45,812 nt of DNA, taken from NCBI GenBank assembly GCA_012516125.1, contig JAAYXB010000048.1:1-45812 (forward strand). Direction: 5' to 3'. The position numbers and the translations under genes were made by a program. This document shows positions 25,063-35,644 of this stretch, piece after piece (the stretch's first letter is position 1; every line of letters begins with the position of its first letter). This DNA is from Bacillota bacterium (lineage in GTDB: Bacteria; Bacillota; SHA-98; UBA4971). The notes beneath the pieces are model-generated. The model made no database searches. It was given only the letters and a program-made list of their open reading frames with translations, and was not told the DNA's origin.

Positions 25063-26663
25063 CCCTGGCTTGCTGCCTTCGTGGTAAACTCCAGCACCCG
25101 GGAACCTGCGACGTTGCCCGCCTCATCCCGAGAGAACACCCTGAACCTGTACGTCGTCGACGGCTTCAAGTCTTTCAACGTGATATGGTGAAGCATGGTC
25201 ATGTCCTCATCCCGGACTATCATCGACTTCCCGTCCGTGTCCTTCTTGGCCACGTACTCGACGGCCGAGTCGGAGTCCTCATCGGTCGCCCACACGATGT
25301 CAGCGGTCGTTGCGCCCAGCCTGGCCACATCAACCCAGAGCAGGTCCGGAGGAACCGTGTCCAGCATGATCCGGGCCGAAACGGGCGTCGATACGTTCCC
25401 CGCCCTGTCCTGGAACCGCGCGTACACCTTCTTCATGCCGTCACCGGGTGGGATCTCCCACTCCTTCGTGAACTGGTACATGGTCCACTTGCTCCAGGTT
25501 ATGCCATCGTTGCTCATCGATACGTTGAGTATGCCGCTCGTGCGGTCGTTCGCCCGCAGGTTCAGAGTGACGCGCGTGCGGTTCGTGCAGCGCGCCCCGT
25601 CGTTTATCTCGACTGAGCCCCACGGCGGTTCGCGGTCGAGCACGATGGACGCTTCCGCGGAATAGACACATCGCATGCCTCTCCCGGCGTGCCCATCCTG
25701 AGTGCCCGGCGCAGGCGCGGCCGCCACATAATACACCACCTTAACGGGTTTCTTCCCGTCGCCCTCGCCACGCAGGCTCCACTCTATCACTGGAGACCGC
25801 CAGTCGTGCCACCTGAAGGCCTCGTCACCCGCCGCGAGGAAGAACCCCTTCACCGGCACGGGCTGGTCCACGCCCAGGGTCAGCATCACCTGGGGCGTCG
25901 TGACGTAGGCGGCCCCGCTGTTGACGAAGATAACCCCGTGTATCGGCAGGAGGCCGTCGCTCGCACCGGCACCTGCGCGCGATGCGCCCGCAGCGCCAGC
26001 TGCCCCTCCGCCCCCTGCAAGCGCCTCCCTGACGCTGGCGAAGTGTATGGGCATGCCGAACGACAGTTTCCTGAGATAAGCAGCGGCAACCAGGTTCTCA
26101 GGGAAGGCTTCGAGCGCCCGCGAGAACATTTCCGCCGCCCCCGTGGAGTCCTTCGCCTCGAACTTCGCTATGCCCAGCAGCGTGTAAACGATGTCGAGGT
26201 CTTCCGGTCCCGCGACCTTAAGAGCCTCTTCAAGCTCGCGGCAAGCCTCGTCCGACCTCCCCGCATCGAGCAGGACCTGCCCCACCGCGACCCTGGCGCG
26301 AAGCCGCCCCCCAGCGTCGCCGGCGCGTTGTAGACTCTCGCGGAACGCTTTCAGGGCCTCCTCCTGCCAACTCCTGCACCAGTACAGGTAGCCGAGAAGG
26401 TCGAAGGCCTTCGCCGCCTCCGGTCCATTCGGGTCCGCAGCGACCACTCGCGAAAGCGCTGCCACGGCCTCCTCGAACATCCCCCTCTCCATGTATGCGA
26501 CGCCCGCGGCCATGTCGCCACCGGCCTTCGTATAAGCGGGCGTCTCCGTCTCACCCACCGCCAGAACGGGCGCGGCCGACCATCCGCTCGCCAGGAAGGC
26601 AAGCACAGCGAAGGCGCCCGCCGCCAGTATCCGGATACAGCGGACGCTCCTTGTGGCAATCAT
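25059..26663 (-). CDS. Secreted TPR and fibronectin-III domain protein
   Basis: A 534-residue secreted protein. It has a signal peptide (about 1-32, ILAAGAFAVLAFLASG) and then about four tetratricopeptide repeats, seen from GVAYMERGMFEEAVAALSRV, LLGYLYWCRSWQEEALKAF and LLGIAKFEAKDSTGAAEMF. A central beta domain of unknown class follows, then two Ig-like/FN3 domains (DRTSGILNVSMSNDGITWSK and ATTADIVWATDEDSDSAVEY, ending LKPSTTYRFRVFSRDEAGN). Such architectures act as extracellular adaptors or polymer-binding scaffolds, but no enzymatic site is seen. ATG 26663 is chosen because GAGGTGA lies 6 bases upstream. Its start lies just inside the 3' end of asnS, so the two overlap or abut. The stop codon abuts repeat copy C. 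Confidence 0.8.
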   Translation of the reverse strand: MIATRSVRCIRILAAGAFAVLAFLASGWSAAPVLAVGETETPAYTKAGGDMAAGVAYMERGMFEEAVAALSRVVAADPNGPEAAKAFDLLGYLYWCRSWQEEALKAFRESLQRAGDAGGRLRARVAVGQVLLDAGRSDEACRELEEALKVAGPEDLDIVYTLLGIAKFEAKDSTGAAEMFSRALEAFPENLVAAAYLRKLSFGMPIHFASVREALAGGGGAAGAAGASRAGAGASDGLLPIHGVIFVNSGAAYVTTPQVMLTLGVDQPVPVKGFFLAAGDEAFRWHDWRSPVIEWSLRGEGDGKKPVKVVYYVAAAPAPGTQDGHAGRGMRCVYSAEASIVLDREPPWGSVEINDGARCTNRTRVTLNLRANDRTSGILNVSMSNDGITWSKWTMYQFTKEWEIPPGDGMKKVYARFQDRAGNVSTPVSARIMLDTVPPDLLWVDVARLGATTADIVWATDEDSDSAVEYVAKKDTDGKSMIVRDEDMTMLHHITLKDLKPSTTYRFRVFSRDEAGNVAGSRVLEFTTKAASQG

Positions 26664-26673
26664 GCTGTTCACC

Positions 26674-27966
26674 TCACGGGTAGATCCTGTTGAGCAGCCT
26701 CGGGAAGGGTATCGTTTCCCGCACATGCTCGAGGCCGCATATCCAGGCCACCGTCCGTTCGATCCCAAGTCCAAACCCAGAGTGCGGCACGGAGCCATAC
26801 CGTCGGAGGTCCATATACCATCTGTATGCTTCGGCCGGAAGCCTATGCTCCTCTATGCGCCGCGCGAGAAGGTCCGGATCGTCTATCCTCTGTCCCCCAC
26901 CGATGATCTCGCCGTACCCCTCGGGCGCGAGGAGGTCCGCCGACAGGCACACCTCGGGCCGGTCCGGGTCGGGCTTCATGTAAAAGGCCTTGCAAGCCGT
27001 GGGATACCTGTGGACAAATACGGGCCGGTCGAACTCCTCAGCAAGGATGGTCTCATCTCCCCCGCCAAAGTCGTTGCCCCACTCGAACTCCACGCCGTGC
27101 CGGCGCAGGATATCGCAAGCCTCGTCGTAGGTGATGCGCGGGAAAGGCGGCTCCACCTTCTCCAGCTTCGAGGTGTCCCGCTCGAGTGTGGCCAGGTCCT
27201 TCGCCCTCCTCTCGAGCACGCGCCGCACCACGTAGCTCACCAAATCCTCCTGAAGCTTCATGTCGCCGTCCAGGTCAACCCAGGCCATCTCCGGCTCCAC
27301 CATCCAGAACTCCGTAAGGTGTCTACGAGTCTTGGACTTCTCGGCTCGGAAGGTCGGCCCGAAACAGTATACCTTGCCAAGGGCCATCGCCGCGGCCTCC
27401 ATGTAGAGCTGGCCGCTCTGCGTGAGATAGGCCTTCGTATCGAAGTAGTCCGTCTCGAAGAGCGTGGTCGTGCCCTCGCACGCCGACGGCGTGAGGATGG
27501 GCGCATCCACCAGGACGAACTCGCGCTCGTCGAGGAAGTCGCGGATGGCCTTCACGATCTCGTTCCTCACCCGCATGATGGCGACCTGCCTCGGAGTGCG
27601 TAGCCACAGGTGCCTGTGATCCATCAAGAAGTCGACGCCGTGCTCCTTGAGCGATATGGGATACTCCTCGGCGATGGACACAGGCTCCACGCCCGAAACC
27701 GAGATCTCATATCCGCCTGGCGCCCTCCGGTCAGCCCTCACAAGACCCCGCACCACCAGCGACGACTCCTGCGTGAGCCGGTCGGCGGCGGCGAAGTCCC
27801 CGTCGGGCACTTGACCCTTCACCACGACCGCCTGGATGAAGCCTGTCCCATCCCGGACGATAAGAAAGAGCACGGACCCGCTGGATCTCTTGTTATACAG
27901 CCAGCCGCGGATCTCCACTTCCTTCCCTTCATGCTCACCGATATGCGCTATGTGCACGCTTTCCAC
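26674..27966 (-). CDS. asnS: Asparaginyl-tRNA synthetase
   Basis: A 430-residue class II aminoacyl-tRNA synthetase. The N-terminal OB-fold (about 1-105, with [19 protein letters not shown]) binds the anticodon. The catalytic domain has [34 protein letters not shown], motif 2 ([20 protein letters not shown]), and motif 3 ([17 protein letters not shown]). AsnRS rather than AspRS is supported by the compact length without the bacterial AspRS insert, and by [11 protein letters not shown]. The start is GTG 27966. GGAGG lies 13 bases upstream, further than ideal. No T-box leader is visible. A possible sigma-A promoter lies about 50 bases upstream. Confidence 0.95.
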   Translation of the reverse strand: MESVHIAHIGEHEGKEVEIRGWLYNKRSSGSVLFLIVRDGTGFIQAVVVKGQVPDGDFAAADRLTQESSLVVRGLVRADRRAPGGYEISVSGVEPVSIAEEYPISLKEHGVDFLMDHRHLWLRTPRQVAIMRVRNEIVKAIRDFLDEREFVLVDAPILTPSACEGTTTLFETDYFDTKAYLTQSGQLYMEAAAMALGKVYCFGPTFRAEKSKTRRHLTEFWMVEPEMAWVDLDGDMKLQEDLVSYVVRRVLERRAKDLATLERDTSKLEKVEPPFPRITYDEACDILRRHGVEFEWGNDFGGGDETILAEEFDRPVFVHRYPTACKAFYMKPDPDRPEVCLSADLLAPEGYGEIIGGGQRIDDPDLLARRIEEHRLPAEAYRWYMDLRRYGSVPHSGFGLGIERTVAWICGLEHVRETIPFPRLLNRIYP

Positions 27967-28013
27967 TTGACTTGACCCACCTCCGGATCGCCTTCCGTCA
28001 TGGCACCGCTCAT

Positions 28014-28043
28014 ATTATACCACCCCTGGAAGGCTGCTGCCAC
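28014..28043 (-). promoter_or_regulatory. Possible sigma-A promoter for asnS
   Basis: On the minus strand GTGGCA (28043-28038), 18 bases, TATAAT (28019-28014). The -10 is perfect and the -35 matches four of six positions. The TSS would lie near 28007, giving a leader of about 40 bases, too short for a T-box. Confidence 0.5.
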
Positions 28044-28051
28044 AGATCAAG

Positions 28052-28079
28052 AGCCCGGGCGGCCAGGACCACCCGGGCT
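28052..28079 (-). terminator. Strong hairpin between the PEGA gene and asnS
   Basis: On the minus strand AGCCCGGGTGG-TCCTGG-CCGCCCGGGCT forms an 11-bp stem with one G-T pair. No T-run follows. It lies about 80 bases after the PEGA gene stop. Confidence 0.5.
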
Positions 28080-28105
28080 TTCCAGCAGAGCGCTCCACTG
28101 GCGAG

Positions 28106-28140
28106 GCCCGCCACGCCGGCGCGCTCACGGCGCGGCGGGC
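28106..28140 (-). terminator. GC-rich hairpin directly after the PEGA-domain gene
   Basis: GCCCGCC (28106-28112) and GGCGGGC (28134-28140) pair, extended inside by CGCC/GGCG. It starts 17 bases after the stop codon. There is no T-run, so it may act as a 3' stabiliser rather than a terminator. Confidence 0.45.
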
Positions 28141-28156
28141 GGGCTACCATCCCGGC

Positions 28157-28978
28157 TCAGGGGATCCGCTGCAGGGACGCACTGACGTAGTAGGTATGCG
28201 CGTAGTTCAGCTCGAACCTCCGGGTGAACGTGTAGTACCCCGGAAGGACGAGGGTGACCTCGTGGCTCCCGAACGGCACGCTCTGCAGCAGCGTGGGCGT
28301 CCTTCCCCTCTCGACGCCGTCAAGGTACACTGTGGCGCCCGAGGGGTAGCTCGACACGTTCACCGCACCGTACTGCGGGATGGGCTGCGGCTGCGGAACC
28401 GGAGGCTGGGGCACCGGTACGGGCGGCTGCGGAACCGGCGGGAAGCCTCCTCCTACATAGAAGTATGTATACGCGCTAACCCACGACTGTTGCGGCACGA
28501 TCTTGATCTTCGCCTGAATCTTGCCGAGGACGATGTCCGCCTCGCCCTGGATATATACGCGCCCCGACCGGGCGGACTCCTCCAGGTAAGGCAGAGGCAG
28601 CTTCTGGGTGGAAGCGAATACGATCAGGTACTCAACCCCCGAAGGCGGCTCAACCGTGCCTGACAGGGTATAAGTCCTGTCAGCCCTGACCCACGTGTCG
28701 CGCACAAGCCAGCTGAGCTGCCCCGAAGGGAGAATGTCCAGGATGTAGACGTAGCTATCCCTGTTGACTCGATAGTACACGTTGATCGGGTCCCCGGGGT
28801 AGTAGGTTGACCCCTGGCCTCTGTCAACCCAGATGTCCGCCTTGAACTGAGGGTTCGGATTCGGGTTGATCAAGAGCCTCACTGGCGGTTCGTCCGCGGC
28901 CGCGCCTACCTGCGGCAGCACCGCAACTGCCAGCAACACCAGGCCGAGAATGATCCATTTGAATCGGCTCATTTGCAT
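28157..28978 (-). CDS. Secreted DUF4384-like and PEGA-domain protein
   Basis: A 273-residue exported protein. It has a signal peptide (about 1-27), and then a domain (about 30-160) of the DUF4384 kind, recognised from PGDPINVYYRVNRDSYVYIL, followed by SGQLSWLVRD and GVEYLIVFAST. A proline/glutamine-rich linker (about 180-205) follows. The C-terminal PEGA domain (about 207-270) shows YPSGATVYLDGVERGRTP and LVLPGYYTFTRRF. PEGA domains are found on surface-exposed proteins and often bind polymers of the envelope. The function in this family is unknown. It lies between guaB and asnS with hairpins after its stop, so it is probably transcribed together with guaB or from its own promoter (none recognised). 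Confidence 0.8.
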   Translation of the reverse strand: MQMSRFKWIILGLVLLAVAVLPQVGAAADEPPVRLLINPNPNPQFKADIWVDRGQGSTYYPGDPINVYYRVNRDSYVYILDILPSGQLSWLVRDTWVRADRTYTLSGTVEPPSGVEYLIVFASTQKLPLPYLEESARSGRVYIQGEADIVLGKIQAKIKIVPQQSWVSAYTYFYVGGGFPPVPQPPVPVPQPPVPQPQPIPQYGAVNVSSYPSGATVYLDGVERGRTPTLLQSVPFGSHEVTLVLPGYYTFTRRFELNYAHTYYVSASLQRIP

Positions 28979-29006
28979 TGGCTACACTCCTTCCCCTTTT
29001 CGCCTG

Positions 29007-30569
<1,563 letters not shown>

Positions 30570-30696
30570 TCACCTTATCCTGGCCAGCCTGCACTACTAT
30601 TCATAACGATGTCAATGTTCTCTGGTTCCAGGTTGCCAGGAAATCGCCGAGCGACTACAGGATTGGAGGCATCGTACACATCCAGCAGGGAGATCT

Positions 30697-30728
30697 GAGA
30701 GGCCCCGGCGGGGTTACCGGGGCCTCTC
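30697..30728 (-). terminator. Hairpin terminator of the hydrogenase operon
   Basis: GAGAGGCCCCGG (30697-30708) and CCGGGGCCTCTC (30717-30728) make a perfect 12-bp stem with an 8-base loop, 36 bases after the hydC stop. The T-run is poor, but stem stability is very high. Confidence 0.65.
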
Positions 30729-30763
30729 ACAGCGTGGGAGCGGTGATGTCTTGCGGACTCGCG

Positions 30764-31351
30764 CTAGCTCGCGGCTGCCTCGCTGGAGTGAGTCGCCGCG
30801 TAGTCCGCGAGAATCTTTGGGATGTCCTCGGGCTTTACCCTGGCGAAGACAGTCTCGCCGATCATGACTACGGGAGCGAGCGCGCACGCGCCGAGACACC
30901 TCACGGCCTGCAGCGTAAAAAGCCCGTCCCGGCTGGTGCCGCCGATGTCCACGCCAAGCTCTTTCTTGAGCGCTTCCAGGCACGCTGCCGCGCCCCTCAC
31001 GTAACAAGCGGTGCCGAGACATACGTTCACGGTCCATTTGCCCTTCGGACGGAGCGAGAACAGCGAATAGAACGTGGCGACGCCGTATACCTCGCTCTCC
31101 GGCACCCCGAGGCCTTTTGCGATTCTGGACTGCACATCCTCGGGAAGGCAGCCAAAAAGCTGCTGAGCCTCGTGGAGCACGGGGATGAGCGATCCGGGGG
31201 TGTCCCTGTGCTTGGCGATTATCTCGTCAAGGATGCCATATCTATCGTCAGGAAGCTTGCCCTGGCACTTGCACGTGCCCTTGCCAACCTCCCCGGGCTT
31301 TGGCGCGACCTCAAGACGTGCCCGTTTCTCTTTCGTCTGTGCTGCCGACAT
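30764..31351 (-). CDS. hydC: NAD-linked [FeFe] hydrogenase, NuoE-like subunit (HydC)
   Basis: A 195-residue NuoE/HydC protein with a thioredoxin-like [2Fe-2S] domain. The cluster ligands are in VNVCLGTACYVRGA (two Cys, CxxxxC) and VRCLGACALAP (CxxxC). The helical N-terminal part shows GSLIPVLHEAQQLFGCLPEDV and VYGVATFYSLFSL, typical of NuoE. It transfers electrons within the HydABC complex. ATG 31351 lies one base after the hydA stop and AAGGAGG lies 9-10 bases upstream, inside hydA, so it is co-translated with hydA. The longer open frame to 31468 overlaps hydA and is not used. It is the last gene before the terminator. Confidence 0.93.
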   Translation of the reverse strand: MSAAQTKEKRARLEVAPKPGEVGKGTCKCQGKLPDDRYGILDEIIAKHRDTPGSLIPVLHEAQQLFGCLPEDVQSRIAKGLGVPESEVYGVATFYSLFSLRPKGKWTVNVCLGTACYVRGAAACLEALKKELGVDIGGTSRDGLFTLQAVRCLGACALAPVVMIGETVFARVKPEDIPKILADYAATHSSEAAAS

Positions 31352-31352
31352 G

Positions 31353-33215
31353 TCACATGGCCTCCTTCCTGACGCCGGCTGCCGGGGCAACTTCCTCCGC
31401 ACTCCGGTACGTCGTGTGGAGGAGCCTGTGCGCGACCTCGCTTCCGGGCTTGCCGAGGAACTCCTCATAGAGCCTCCGCACAGCGAGGTTTTCGTGCGAC
31501 CTCCTGGCCTTCATGCGCCGGTCCTCGGCATACAACGCCGCGGCCCTCTTCGCCGCGATCTCCGGGTCGCACGACCTCGGCTGGCCGCCGCCCTCGACGC
31601 ACCCGCCGGGGCAGGCCATGATCTCTACGAAGTGGTATGACGCCTTGCCGTCGCGTATCCTCTGGAGCAGCCTCGCAGCGTTTCCAAGCCCGGAGGCAAC
31701 CGCAACGCGTACCTCCTGGCCCCCCAAATCAGCGGTCGCCTCACGTATCCCCTCGAGGCCTCGGACCTCCGCGAACTCCAGCTTGCCAGCGCCCGTCTTT
31801 CCCGAAGGCTTCTTCGCAGCGATCTCGGAGACCGTGCGCAGCGCGGCCTCCATCACGCCGCCGGTTGCACCGAAGATGGTGCCTGCTCCGGTTGAAATGC
31901 CGAGCGGCGCGTCGAACTCTCCGTCAGGCAGGCCGGCGAGGTCTATCCCCGCGGCCTTTATCATGCGGGCAAGCTCCCTGGTAGTGAGAGCCACGTCAAC
32001 GTCGCGCACGCCCGAGGCGTTCATCTCGGGCCGGGCCGCCTCGTACTTCTTCGCGGTGCACGGCATGACCGAAACGCTGAAGATCCTCTCCGGCGCGACC
32101 CCTGCTTTCTTAGCGTAGTAGGTCTTTATGACAGCCCCCATCATCTGCTGCGGCGACTTGCACGACGAGAGGTTCCCGAGGAAGTCCGGGAAAAACGTCT
32201 CGCAGAACCTCACCCAGCCGGGGCTACACGAGGTTATGAGCGGCAGCTTGCCTCTGGACTTGATGCGCTCCAGGAGCTCATGGCCTTCCTCCATGATCGT
32301 GAGGTCCGCCCCGAACTGAGTGTCGAACACCGCGTCGAATCCGAGCCGGTGGAGCGCCGTGGCAAGCTTCCCGGTGACGGCGGTGCCTGCAGGAATGCCG
32401 AATTCCTCGCCGATGGCGGCGCGCACGGCCGGCGCAACCTGCACGACCACGTGGAGGCCGGGATCGGCTATCGCATCCAGGACGCGCTCCCACTCCTCTT
32501 TCTCGCTTATGGCGCCCACAGGGCAGACTTTGGCGCACTGGCCGCACGACACGCACTTTGACTCCGCAAGCCCATGCTCGAACATGGGCGTCACGCAGGA
32601 ACGGGTACCCCGATAGGCGAACCCGAGCACGCCCACGGCCTGCACCTCGTTGCATACTCTCACGCAGCGACCACACAGGACGCACTTGTCGGGCTCACGA
32701 ACCAGTGCCGGGCTGGAGGCGTCCCTCTCCCTGTGTTCCTTCTCCCTTTGGAACCTTGCGGTGCGTATCCCAAGACGCATGGCAAGGTCCTGAAGCTCGC
32801 ACCGCCCGTTTCTCTCGCACTTCAGGCAATCGTGGGGGTGCGCCGCAAGCAGGAGCTCGACCACTGTGCGGCGCGCCTCGCGCACCGCCGGAGTGTTCGT
32901 GCGCACCACCATGCCATCGGCCACGGGCGTCACGCACGATGCGGGAAGATTCCTCGCTCCCTCGATCTCCACGACGCACACCCTGCACGACCCGATGCGT
33001 CCAACCGCAGGGTGGTAGCAGAGCGTGGGTATGTCGCGGCCCGCGCGCCGCGCCGCGTCGAGCACGGTCTCCCCCTCGTGAGCCTCGACCGCGCGCCCAT
33101 CTATGGTCAGCCTGACCACCTTTGCCGGCGCAGCTTCACCAGGCGGTGCCACTGGCCGGGCGGGAGCGGGGGCAGGTTGGGTTTCCGGTTGTTTTTGTGG
33201 TAAAGCGACGTTCAC
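31353..33215 (-). CDS. hydA: [FeFe] hydrogenase catalytic subunit (HydA), multi-cluster form
   Basis: A 620-residue [FeFe] hydrogenase. It has an N-terminal [2Fe-2S] domain (CYHPAVGRIGSCRVC, about 66-80), the His/Cys3 [4Fe-4S] site (HPHDCLKCERNGRCE), and a pair of [4Fe-4S] ferredoxin motifs (CVLCGRCVRVC and CVSCGQCAKVC). The H-cluster domain follows: L1 TSCSPGW, L2 MPCTAKKYE and L3 MACPGGCVEGGGQ. Unlike most catalytic enzymes (TSCCP), L1 has Ser where the proton-relay Cys is expected. With HydB and HydC it forms the trimeric, probably electron-bifurcating enzyme that couples NADH and ferredoxin to H2. GTG 33215 follows AGGAGGTGA, and the gene starts 6 bases after the hydB stop. A longer frame overlapping hydB is unlikely. 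Confidence 0.95.
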   Translation of the reverse strand: MNVALPQKQPETQPAPAPARPVAPPGEAAPAKVVRLTIDGRAVEAHEGETVLDAARRAGRDIPTLCYHPAVGRIGSCRVCVVEIEGARNLPASCVTPVADGMVVRTNTPAVREARRTVVELLLAAHPHDCLKCERNGRCELQDLAMRLGIRTARFQREKEHRERDASSPALVREPDKCVLCGRCVRVCNEVQAVGVLGFAYRGTRSCVTPMFEHGLAESKCVSCGQCAKVCPVGAISEKEEWERVLDAIADPGLHVVVQVAPAVRAAIGEEFGIPAGTAVTGKLATALHRLGFDAVFDTQFGADLTIMEEGHELLERIKSRGKLPLITSCSPGWVRFCETFFPDFLGNLSSCKSPQQMMGAVIKTYYAKKAGVAPERIFSVSVMPCTAKKYEAARPEMNASGVRDVDVALTTRELARMIKAAGIDLAGLPDGEFDAPLGISTGAGTIFGATGGVMEAALRTVSEIAAKKPSGKTGAGKLEFAEVRGLEGIREATADLGGQEVRVAVASGLGNAARLLQRIRDGKASYHFVEIMACPGGCVEGGGQPRSCDPEIAAKRAAALYAEDRRMKARRSHENLAVRRLYEEFLGKPGSEVAHRLLHTTYRSAEEVAPAAGVRKEAM

Positions 33216-33220
33216 TGCAT

Positions 33221-35077
33221 TCACCTCCTGGCCACCGCCTGGAAGCGGCAAGCGCTCGCGCACGCGCCGCATCCCTGGCACATGTCAGCGTTGATGGTGT
33301 AGACTTTGCGCCTGCGCGCGCGACCCGCGGCCCCATCGCCCGCCGCCTTTGCCACGGCCTCCTCGGTTTCCATTGCCACTTGAGTGATGGCGCCGACCGG
33401 ACACGCCTTCGCGCAGAGCCCGCACCCTCTACATTTGTCCGCGTCTATACGGTAGCGCGTGAGTGCCGCGCAGACGCCCGCCGGGCACCTCTTCTCGTAG
33501 ATGTGCGCCTCGTACTCTTCCCTGAAGTACTTGATGGTGCTGAGCACAGGGTTCGGGGCGGTCTGGCCGAGCCCGCAGAGCGCCGTATTCTTTATCGTGT
33601 TGCCAAGGGCCTCGAGGGTCTCGATGTCCCCCGGCCGGCCCTTGCCCTCGGTGATGCGGGTCAGGATGTCCAGCATCACCTTCGTTCCTTCCCTGCACGG
33701 GACGCATTTCCCGCACGACTCGTCCTGAGTAAACTGCAGGAAGAATCTGGCGATATCCACCATACAGGTGTCCTCGTCCATGATGATGAGGCCGCCCGAC
33801 CCCATCATGGCACCCAGCTTCACCAGGGTGTCGTACTCCATAGGAGTGTCGAGGAAGGCCGCGGGGATACACCCGCCTGAAGGACCGCCGGTCTGGGCGG
33901 CTTTGAACGCCTTGCCGCCTGGTATCCCGCCGCCTATGTCGTACACGATTTCCCGGAGCGTGGTGCCCATGGGCACCTCCACAAGCCCGGTGTTGCTTAT
34001 CTTGCCGGCGAGCGCGAAGACCTTCGTTCCCTTGCTCTTCTCCGTGCCGATGCTAGCAAACCACTCGGGGCCTCGCAGGATGATGGGCGGGATGTTCGCC
34101 AGGGTCTCAACGTTGTTGATGACCGTCGGCTTCCTCCAGAGGCCTTCGTTCGCGGGGAACGGCGGCTTCGGCCTTGGCATGCCGCGCTTCCCTTCAACCG
34201 AGGCCAGGAGGGCCGTCTCCTCGCCGCACACAAAAGCCCCTGCTCCTACCCTGATCTCGACATCGAAGTCGAACCCCGACCCGAAGAGGTTGTCGCCCAG
34301 CACGCCGAACTCCCGGGCCTGGCGGATTGCGTGCGAAAGGCGCGCCACGGCGAGCGGGTACTCGGCCCGCACGTACACATAGCCCTGGTTCGCTCCGATG
34401 GCGTAGCCCGCTATCGCCATGGCCTCGATCACGCTGTGCGGGTCCCCTTCGAGCACGCTTCTATCCATGAACGCGCCCGGGTCCCCTTCGTCGGCGTTGC
34501 AGACCACGTATTTCCGGTCCGCCCTGACGCGCGCGGCAAACTCCCACTTGAGCCCCGTCGGGAACCCTGCCCCGCCGCGCCCCCGAAGGCCCGACCTCTT
34601 GACGATGTCGATGACCTCTCTGGGCTCCATGTCGGTGAGCACCCGCGCAAGGGCCTCGTAACCGTCGCGCGCAACGTACTCGTTGATGTTCTCGGGGTCT
34701 ATGACCCCGCAGTTACGAAGGACTATTTTGACCTGCTTCTTGAAGAAGTCGATGGCAGCCAGGGTCGGCGCCACGGTCCCGTCGGAACCCCTGTGCAGGA
34801 GGCGCTCCACCGGCCTGCCTTTTACTATGTGCTCGCGCACGATGTCCGGGACGTCGTCCGGGCAGACCCGCTGATAGAACGTGCCCTCAGGGTAGACCAC
34901 GACGACCGGGCCGAGGTCGCACGACCCTATGCACCCGGTCTGGACCACCTTGACCTCGCCCAGGACGCCCTCGGCCTCGAGGCCGTTCATGAGGGCCTCG
35001 TAAACCGCCTGGCAGCCGGAGGACACGCACCCGGCCCCCGCACACACGAGGATATGCGCACGGCAAAACGGGCTCAT
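33221..35077 (-). CDS. hydB: NAD-linked [FeFe] hydrogenase, NuoF-like NADH-binding subunit (HydB)
   Basis: A 618-residue NuoF-like protein with three parts: an N-terminal thioredoxin-like [2Fe-2S] domain ([14 protein letters not shown] and [15 protein letters not shown]), the FMN/NADH core ([48 protein letters not shown]), the [4Fe-4S] site [13 protein letters not shown] with its distal ALCGLG, and a C-terminal pair of ferredoxin motifs ([12 protein letters not shown] and [13 protein letters not shown]). This layout is characteristic of electron-bifurcating HydB (Thermotoga type). ATG 35077 is preferred, with AGGGAG 8 bases upstream. An in-frame GTG at 35086 overlaps that site. It is the first core subunit, separated from the upstream 66-residue gene by repeat copy D. 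Confidence 0.95.
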   Translation of the reverse strand: MSPFCRAHILVCAGAGCVSSGCQAVYEALMNGLEAEGVLGEVKVVQTGCIGSCDLGPVVVVYPEGTFYQRVCPDDVPDIVREHIVKGRPVERLLHRGSDGTVAPTLAAIDFFKKQVKIVLRNCGVIDPENINEYVARDGYEALARVLTDMEPREVIDIVKRSGLRGRGGAGFPTGLKWEFAARVRADRKYVVCNADEGDPGAFMDRSVLEGDPHSVIEAMAIAGYAIGANQGYVYVRAEYPLAVARLSHAIRQAREFGVLGDNLFGSGFDFDVEIRVGAGAFVCGEETALLASVEGKRGMPRPKPPFPANEGLWRKPTVINNVETLANIPPIILRGPEWFASIGTEKSKGTKVFALAGKISNTGLVEVPMGTTLREIVYDIGGGIPGGKAFKAAQTGGPSGGCIPAAFLDTPMEYDTLVKLGAMMGSGGLIIMDEDTCMVDIARFFLQFTQDESCGKCVPCREGTKVMLDILTRITEGKGRPGDIETLEALGNTIKNTALCGLGQTAPNPVLSTIKYFREEYEAHIYEKRCPAGVCAALTRYRIDADKCRGCGLCAKACPVGAITQVAMETEEAVAKAAGDGAAGRARRRKVYTINADMCQGCGACASACRFQAVARR

Positions 35078-35103
35078 CTCACTCACTCCCTACCCTGCTC
35101 ATC

Positions 35104-35250
35104 AGTTCGCAAATACCGGCCATCCTCCCAGGGCTGCCGGTGCTTGCACGACGGGGCGTTCAAGATTCGGCCACTTGCCCGCGGGCCGAATTCTGTCGAG
35201 GCGCCCCGCTTGGGGCGCCGTCCCCGGAGTGCAACACCGGCAGCCCCACA
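35104..35250 (-). repeat. Intergenic hairpin repeat, copy D with nested hairpins
   Basis: A longer member of the same family. Outer arms are GGGCTGCCGGTG (35131-35142) and CACCGGCAGCCC (35235-35246), a perfect match. Inside are two further perfect stems: ATTCGGCC/GGCCGAAT (35165-35191) and GGCGCCCC/GGGGCGCC (35200-35219). The flanking block CTGGGAGG...TATTTGCG, on the minus strand, matches the corresponding flank of copies A-C. It lies inside the hydrogenase operon, between the 66-residue gene and hydB. Confidence 0.75.
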
Positions 35251-35292
35251 CTTCGCACTTGCAAAAAGCAATACGGCTTCGCGACACCCAGC

Positions 35293-35493
35293 TCAGTTCT
35301 CGTCGAACCTTGCCTCCATGCGGGCCTCGCGCATCTGCCGTTCCAGACGTGCCGCGCGCTTGAACCACGTCCCATCCGGGTAAGGAAGCCCATACTCCTG
35401 CATGGCCCTCTCGTATTCAGCCCGAAGGTCTTCATCCATGTCATGGGCCGAATCACGCCGCGCTGCCTCCTCCTTGAGAGCCACCGCTGACAT
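35293..35493 (-). CDS. Small charged protein of unknown function, first gene of the hydrogenase operon
   Basis: A 66-residue, highly charged, mostly helical protein without Cys or membrane segments. It is rich in Arg, Glu and Met, and has the central element DEDLRAEYERAMQEYGLPYP followed by GTWFKRAARLERQMREA. ATG 35493 follows an ideal AAAGGAGGAA at 7-8 bases. A longer open frame upstream is Gly/Ala/Arg-rich and lacks a start site. It is transcribed from the sigma-54 promoter about 150 bases upstream and precedes hydB, so it probably belongs to the hydrogenase system, perhaps as an assembly or regulatory factor. No family is recognised. Confidence 0.65.
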   Translation of the reverse strand: MSAVALKEEAARRDSAHDMDEDLRAEYERAMQEYGLPYPDGTWFKRAARLERQMREARMEARFDEN

Positions 35494-35644
35494 GCTGGAT
35501 TCCTCCTTTGTGCGTTCTTTCACAATCAGCGGCCGCTTTTCGGCGCCTGCTGGCGCAGTCCCGCCGAAGCGAAGCCCCGGCGCGGTCCCCGCCGCCCTGG
35601 CGCCGCCCTGTTTCGCCACCGATCGCTCTCGACCCACGGGTGGA

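Noticed and set aside
27967-28156. T-box leader before asnS
   Set aside because: The apparent leader is only about 40 bases, and no specifier loop or T-box sequence is present.
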